Source: Rhodospirillaceae bacterium UBA6608 (GTDB taxonomy: Bacteria; Pseudomonadota; Alphaproteobacteria; Rhodospirillales_A; Casp-alpha2). Taken from it: a stretch of DNA of 8,303 nucleotides. The notes beneath the pieces were generated by a model that saw only the letters and a list, made by a program, of their open reading frames with translations, had not been told where the DNA came from and did no database searches. Shown here in pieces: positions 6,094 to 8,303 of the stretch. The position numbers were made by a program, and so were the translations under genes. The DNA lies in assembly GCA_002433335.1 (NCBI GenBank), contig DJHY01000156.1, positions 1 through 8,303 on the forward strand, given 5' to 3'. Positions within the stretch are counted from its first letter, which is position 1. Every line of letters begins with the position of its first letter.

Positions 6094-6121
6094 TTGTCCA
6101 TCCCACCGATGAATTTATATT
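6094..6121 (+). promoter_or_regulatory. Possible promoter of lipoprotein cluster
   Basis: TTGTCC (6094-6099, four of six) and TATATT (6116-6121, five of six) are separated by 16 bases in a clearly A/T-rich 126-base gap. They are about 60 bases upstream of the first lipoprotein gene. The gap composition, unlike the rest of the region, supports a promoter here. Confidence 0.35.
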
Positions 6122-6147
6122 AAAAATTGCAAAAATAAGAATTCTGC

Positions 6148-6160
6148 GCAGCAGTGCTGC
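6148..6160. promoter_or_regulatory. 13-bp palindrome downstream of putative promoter
   Basis: GCAGCA-G-TGCTGC is a perfect dyad around one central base. It is 26 bases past the putative -10 and 19 bases before the lipoprotein start codon. Its place fits an operator or a leader hairpin close to the ribosome site (GGGGA, 6169-6173). Confidence 0.3.
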
Positions 6161-6179
6161 TCTGGTTTGGGGACAATTC

Positions 6180-6677
6180 ATGAAACTGAAGTTTTTGGCA
6201 GGAGCCTTGGCGCTCTTAAGCGTCGGTGCTTGCGCCTCTTCGCCCGACGAAATGCAAAAGGCATATGTATCGCCGACACAGTTCGCGGCGTTGAACTGCA
6301 CGCAGTTGGGTGGCGAGCTTGAACGGGTCTCCAGCCGCAAGGTCGAGTTGTACAAGCAACTCAAGAAAACCTCGGACAACGATGCCGTTCAAATGGGGGT
6401 TGGCCTGATCCTGTTCTGGCCGACACTGTTCTTCCTGGAAGGCGGCGACGGCCCGCAAGCAGCGGAGTATTCCCGCTTGCTCGGCGAAGAAGACGCCATC
6501 CAAAAATCGATGGTTCGCAAAGACTGCAGCGCCGAACTGATCAAGGTGAAAAACACCATCGAACCTCAAGAAGACGTCAAAAACCGCCTGGAAAAGCTGG
6601 ATCAGCTTTTGCAGGACGGGACGATCACGCAAGAGGAATTCGACGCGCAGCGCTCGAAAATCGTCGGTTCGATTTAG
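6180..6677 (+). CDS. Predicted lipoprotein with C-terminal SHOCT-like segment
   Basis: The 165-residue product starts with a lipoprotein signal peptide ending in a lipobox, Leu-Ser-Val-Gly-Ala-Cys18. Residue +2 is Ala, which does not favour inner-membrane retention, so outer-membrane anchoring is likely. The mature protein has a core with LNCTQL (residues 38-43), a coil-forming charged stretch, a hydrophobic LILFWPTLFFL segment and a closing VRKDC. The last 33 residues (about 133-165) look like a SHOCT domain (KLDQLLQDGTITQEEFDAQR), a short helical hairpin found at the C-terminus of many bacterial proteins. The start follows GGGGA by six bases. It heads a three-lipoprotein cluster and shares its core with the third member. 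The two core cysteines may form a disulphide in the periplasm. Function is unknown. Confidence 0.85.
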   Translation: MKLKFLAGALALLSVGACASSPDEMQKAYVSPTQFAALNCTQLGGELERVSSRKVELYKQLKKTSDNDAVQMGVGLILFWPTLFFLEGGDGPQAAEYSRLLGEEDAIQKSMVRKDCSAELIKVKNTIEPQEDVKNRLEKLDQLLQDGTITQEEFDAQRSKIVGSI

Positions 6678-6717
6678 CGTCGATTCAGACACCTGAGGGC
6701 TTGGGAGGGAGGTTTCT

Positions 6718-7173
6718 GTGCTTCACCACAACACCGGCAAACTATGCCTGATTGCAATTTGCGGATTGATTCTCACCGGGTGCAATACCTGGTCGTCCAG
6801 CAACGTCGAAATGAAGACCAAGAATTCGGACCTTCAAACGACATCGGCCTCGGCCCCCGATTCAAGTGCGGAAGCCGCGCCGACCGCCGCGCCGCAAGAG
6901 TCCACGAAATCGCCGTCTGACGTCCTGATCACGGAAAAGGACATCACCGACCGTAAGTATGAAACGCTGGCCGACCTTGAAGTCACGGTGAACAAGACGA
7001 CCATCTTCCACGCCGATCCGACGAAGGAACTGGTCGCGGCGAAGTTGCAGGAAGAAGCGGCCAAGATTAATGCCGACGCCGTTATCCTGGTTCGTTACGG
7101 AACGGTCGGCATCAGCCTCTTCAGTTGGGGTTCGTTGGATGGACGTGGCCGTGCGATCAAATTTGTCAAATAA
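6718..7173 (+). CDS. Predicted lipoprotein with YbjQ-like C-terminal domain
   Basis: The 151-residue product has a signal peptide with the clean lipobox Leu-Thr-Gly-Cys22. A low-complexity Ser/Thr/Ala/Pro linker (about 25-66) follows, probably a flexible spacer from the membrane. The C-terminal domain (about 70-151) reads ITEKDITDRKYETLADLEV, then an EEAAKINADAVILVRYG segment and a GRGRAIKF end. This recalls small alpha/beta YbjQ/RcsF-type domains with their Ala-x-Ala-Asp-Ala-Val-Ile helix-strand motif. That resemblance is by eye and only moderate. The GTG start at 6718 is supported by a strong GGGAGGGAGG ribosome site five bases upstream. It lies 40 bases after the first lipoprotein and overlaps the third by 35 bases, so the three are probably one operon. 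Function is unknown; an envelope role is likely. Confidence 0.78.
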   Translation: MLHHNTGKLCLIAICGLILTGCNTWSSSNVEMKTKNSDLQTTSASAPDSSAEAAPTAAPQESTKSPSDVLITEKDITDRKYETLADLEVTVNKTTIFHADPTKELVAAKLQEEAAKINADAVILVRYGTVGISLFSWGSLDGRGRAIKFVK

Positions 7174-7555
7174 AGCGTGGGCCTTGGCCCTCGTCGTGCT
7201 CGTCGCGGGATGCGCCAGGAACGCGCCCGTTCTTCCGCCTGAGATGGGACATAGCCAGGCCGCGATCGACAAGGCGATGGCTGCGGTTCCACAGGATATC
7301 AAGAGCCTGAGTTGTCAGCAGATCAACACCGAGATCGAAGACCTCGCCGATCACGACAGCTACCTTGAACAGAAGATCAATGCCAACCGGGGGCGGAACC
7401 AGGTCGCCGGTTATATTGCCGGCGTCCTCTTCCTGCCTGCGATCTTCGCCGTCGATAACGATGACGGGACCAAAACCTTGTTGGACGAGAATCAAGTCCG
7501 GCGCGATCATTTGGTCGTCGCCTATCGCGGGAAGAACTGCCCGTCGACGAACTAA
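7139..7555 (+). CDS. Predicted lipoprotein, paralogue-like to the first
   Basis: From the ATG at 7139 the product is 138 residues, with a hydrophobic stretch ending in the lipobox Leu-Val-Ala-Gly-Cys25. Starts further upstream would bury this signal and are unlikely. GTG 7151 or TTG 7163 would give a shorter and more typical signal peptide. A TTGGGG (7125-7130) serves as a possible ribosome site. The core repeats the plan of the first lipoprotein: LSCQQI early, an acidic coil-like stretch, a hydrophobic AGVLFLPAIFAV segment, an Asp-Gly turn, then a charged helix ending GKNC. The SHOCT-like tail is missing. The gene begins inside the last 35 bases of the second lipoprotein gene, which points to translational coupling. 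Function is unknown. Confidence 0.75.
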   Translation: MDVAVRSNLSNKAWALALVVLVAGCARNAPVLPPEMGHSQAAIDKAMAAVPQDIKSLSCQQINTEIEDLADHDSYLEQKINANRGRNQVAGYIAGVLFLPAIFAVDNDDGTKTLLDENQVRRDHLVVAYRGKNCPSTN

Positions 7556-7568
7556 GGCACCTGGATGC

Positions 7569-7620
7569 TCCGTCCAGCGTACCGGTTCCCGCCAGACCCC
7601 AGGGCACCTTGCCGGACGGA
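7569..7620. repeat. Inverted repeat in convergent intergenic gap
   Basis: TCCGTCC (7569-7575) and GGACGGA (7614-7620) are perfect inverted copies; GC pairs extend the stem after one mismatch. The loop is about 32 bases and no T-tract follows. It sits between convergent genes, where a two-way terminator would be expected, but the shape is not typical of one. Confidence 0.25.
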
Positions 7621-7627
7621 TGATCCT

Positions 7628-8303
7628 TTACATCGCCGACTTAAGCTGTTGTTCGAACGCCCGCGTGCTTTCGCGGCGGATGATTTCCAACGATTGGCGT
7701 TTGATTTCGACGAACCGGGGGTCCAGGGCGATCTCCGGCGTGCGGGGACGGTCGATCCCGACCGAGATTTCCTGAACGAACCGACCCGGCCCGGCACTCA
7801 TCACCAGGATGCGGTCGGCCAGGAAAATCGCCTCGTCGATGTCGTGGGTCACGAAGACCACCGTGATCCCGACCTTGTGCCAAATCTGAAGCAGGTTTTC
7901 CTGCATCATGGCGCGGGTCTGGGCATCCAACGCGCCGAACGGTTCATCCATCAACAACACGTCCGGCGTATTGGCCAGGGCGCGGGCAATGGCGACACGC
8001 TGTTGCATCCCGCCGGACAGCGTCTGCGGGCGCTTCGCGCCGAACGCGGCCAAGCCGACCATTTCCAACAGTTCGTCGGCGATACTTCCCGCTTCGGCGT
8101 CGCTCAAGCCCGCCATGCGGGGGCCATAGGCGACGTTTTCCCGCACCGTCTTCCAGGGGAACAGCGCCGGTTGTTGAAAGACCATGCCGCGCTGCGCGGA
8201 CGGCCCGGTGACTTCCGCGCCACCGACCAGGATTTGCCCGCTACTGACCTGTTCCAACCCGGCGACGGCGTTCAACAATGTCGATTTGCCGCAGCCCGAC
8301 GGG
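7628..8303 (-). CDS. ABC transporter ATPase, nitrate/taurine/sulfonate type (5' truncated)
   Basis: The gene runs leftward from beyond the right edge to a TAA at 7628-7630, so the first residues are missing. The visible part opens with Walker A PSGCGKST. It continues with the Q-loop (VFQQPALFPW), the signature LSGGMQQRVAIARA, Walker B VLLMDEP, the D-loop GALDAQTR and the switch histidine in VTHD. All ATPase motifs are intact. The FGALDAQTR and ALFPW wording is typical of the NitT/TauT family (SsuB/TauB/ThiZ-like), which powers import of nitrate, sulfonates, taurine or pyrimidine precursors. Its binding protein and permease are expected beyond the window. The leaderless NMT1-like protein at 2962-3849 belongs to the binding-protein family such ATPases serve, but it lies 3.8 kb away on the other strand, so a link is only a guess. 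Confidence 0.93.
   Translation of the reverse strand, partial: PSGCGKSTLLNAVAGLEQVSSGQILVGGAEVTGPSAQRGMVFQQPALFPWKTVRENVAYGPRMAGLSDAEAGSIADELLEMVGLAAFGAKRPQTLSGGMQQRVAIARALANTPDVLLMDEPFGALDAQTRAMMQENLLQIWHKVGITVVFVTHDIDEAIFLADRILVMSAGPGRFVQEISVGIDRPRTPEIALDPRFVEIKRQSLEIIRRESTRAFEQQLKSAM

Noticed and set aside
7070..7138. Upstream start for the third lipoprotein
   Set aside because: It would put 23 extra residues before the signal peptide and hide the lipobox; ATG 7139 or later fits lipoprotein rules.

Overview
The window reads as chromosomal DNA of a GC-rich alphaproteobacterium, most likely a Rhodospirillales-type organism. This rests on codon bias, the mix of families and the style of the lipoproteins; no rRNA or housekeeping marker is present to fix the taxon. 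I see no tRNA, rRNA, CRISPR array, transposase or integrase.

Left part (1-1983): a small secreted protein gene lies on the minus strand (55-216, 53 codons). A 315-base intergenic region rich in short dyads separates it from a divergent plus-strand gene (532-1791). That gene encodes an N-terminal zinc-ribbon-like module joined to a C-terminal helical domain with the Arg-Asn-x3-His signature of HEPN ribonuclease-type domains. Its base composition is visibly less GC-rich than the genes to its right, and a perfect 8-bp inverted repeat follows it. This is the accessory-looking part of the window.

Middle (1984-5105): three plus-strand genes follow. They are an HMG-CoA lyase homologue, an NMT1/THI5-like periplasmic-binding-protein fold with no signal peptide, and an APC-superfamily-like permease of about 12 helices. 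The last two are 53 bases apart and probably co-transcribed. The lyase keeps nearly all known catalytic residues but replaces the conserved Glu-Asp after the catalytic loop with Gly-Ala. The group may handle uptake and breakdown of a small organic compound, but the substrate is unknown.

Right part (5157-8303): a REC-GGDEF diguanylate cyclase response regulator with an intact product-inhibition site comes first. A tight cluster of three predicted lipoproteins follows. The first and third share a core (Leu-x-Cys-x-Gln near the start, a hydrophobic middle, Lys-x-Cys at the end), the first adds a C-terminal SHOCT-like segment, and the second has a YbjQ-like domain. The window closes with a convergent, 5'-truncated minus-strand ABC ATPase of the nitrate/taurine/sulfonate type.

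The observations most worth following are the zinc-ribbon HEPN protein, the active-site deviation in the lyase, the leaderless binding protein beside a permease, and the lipoprotein trio.
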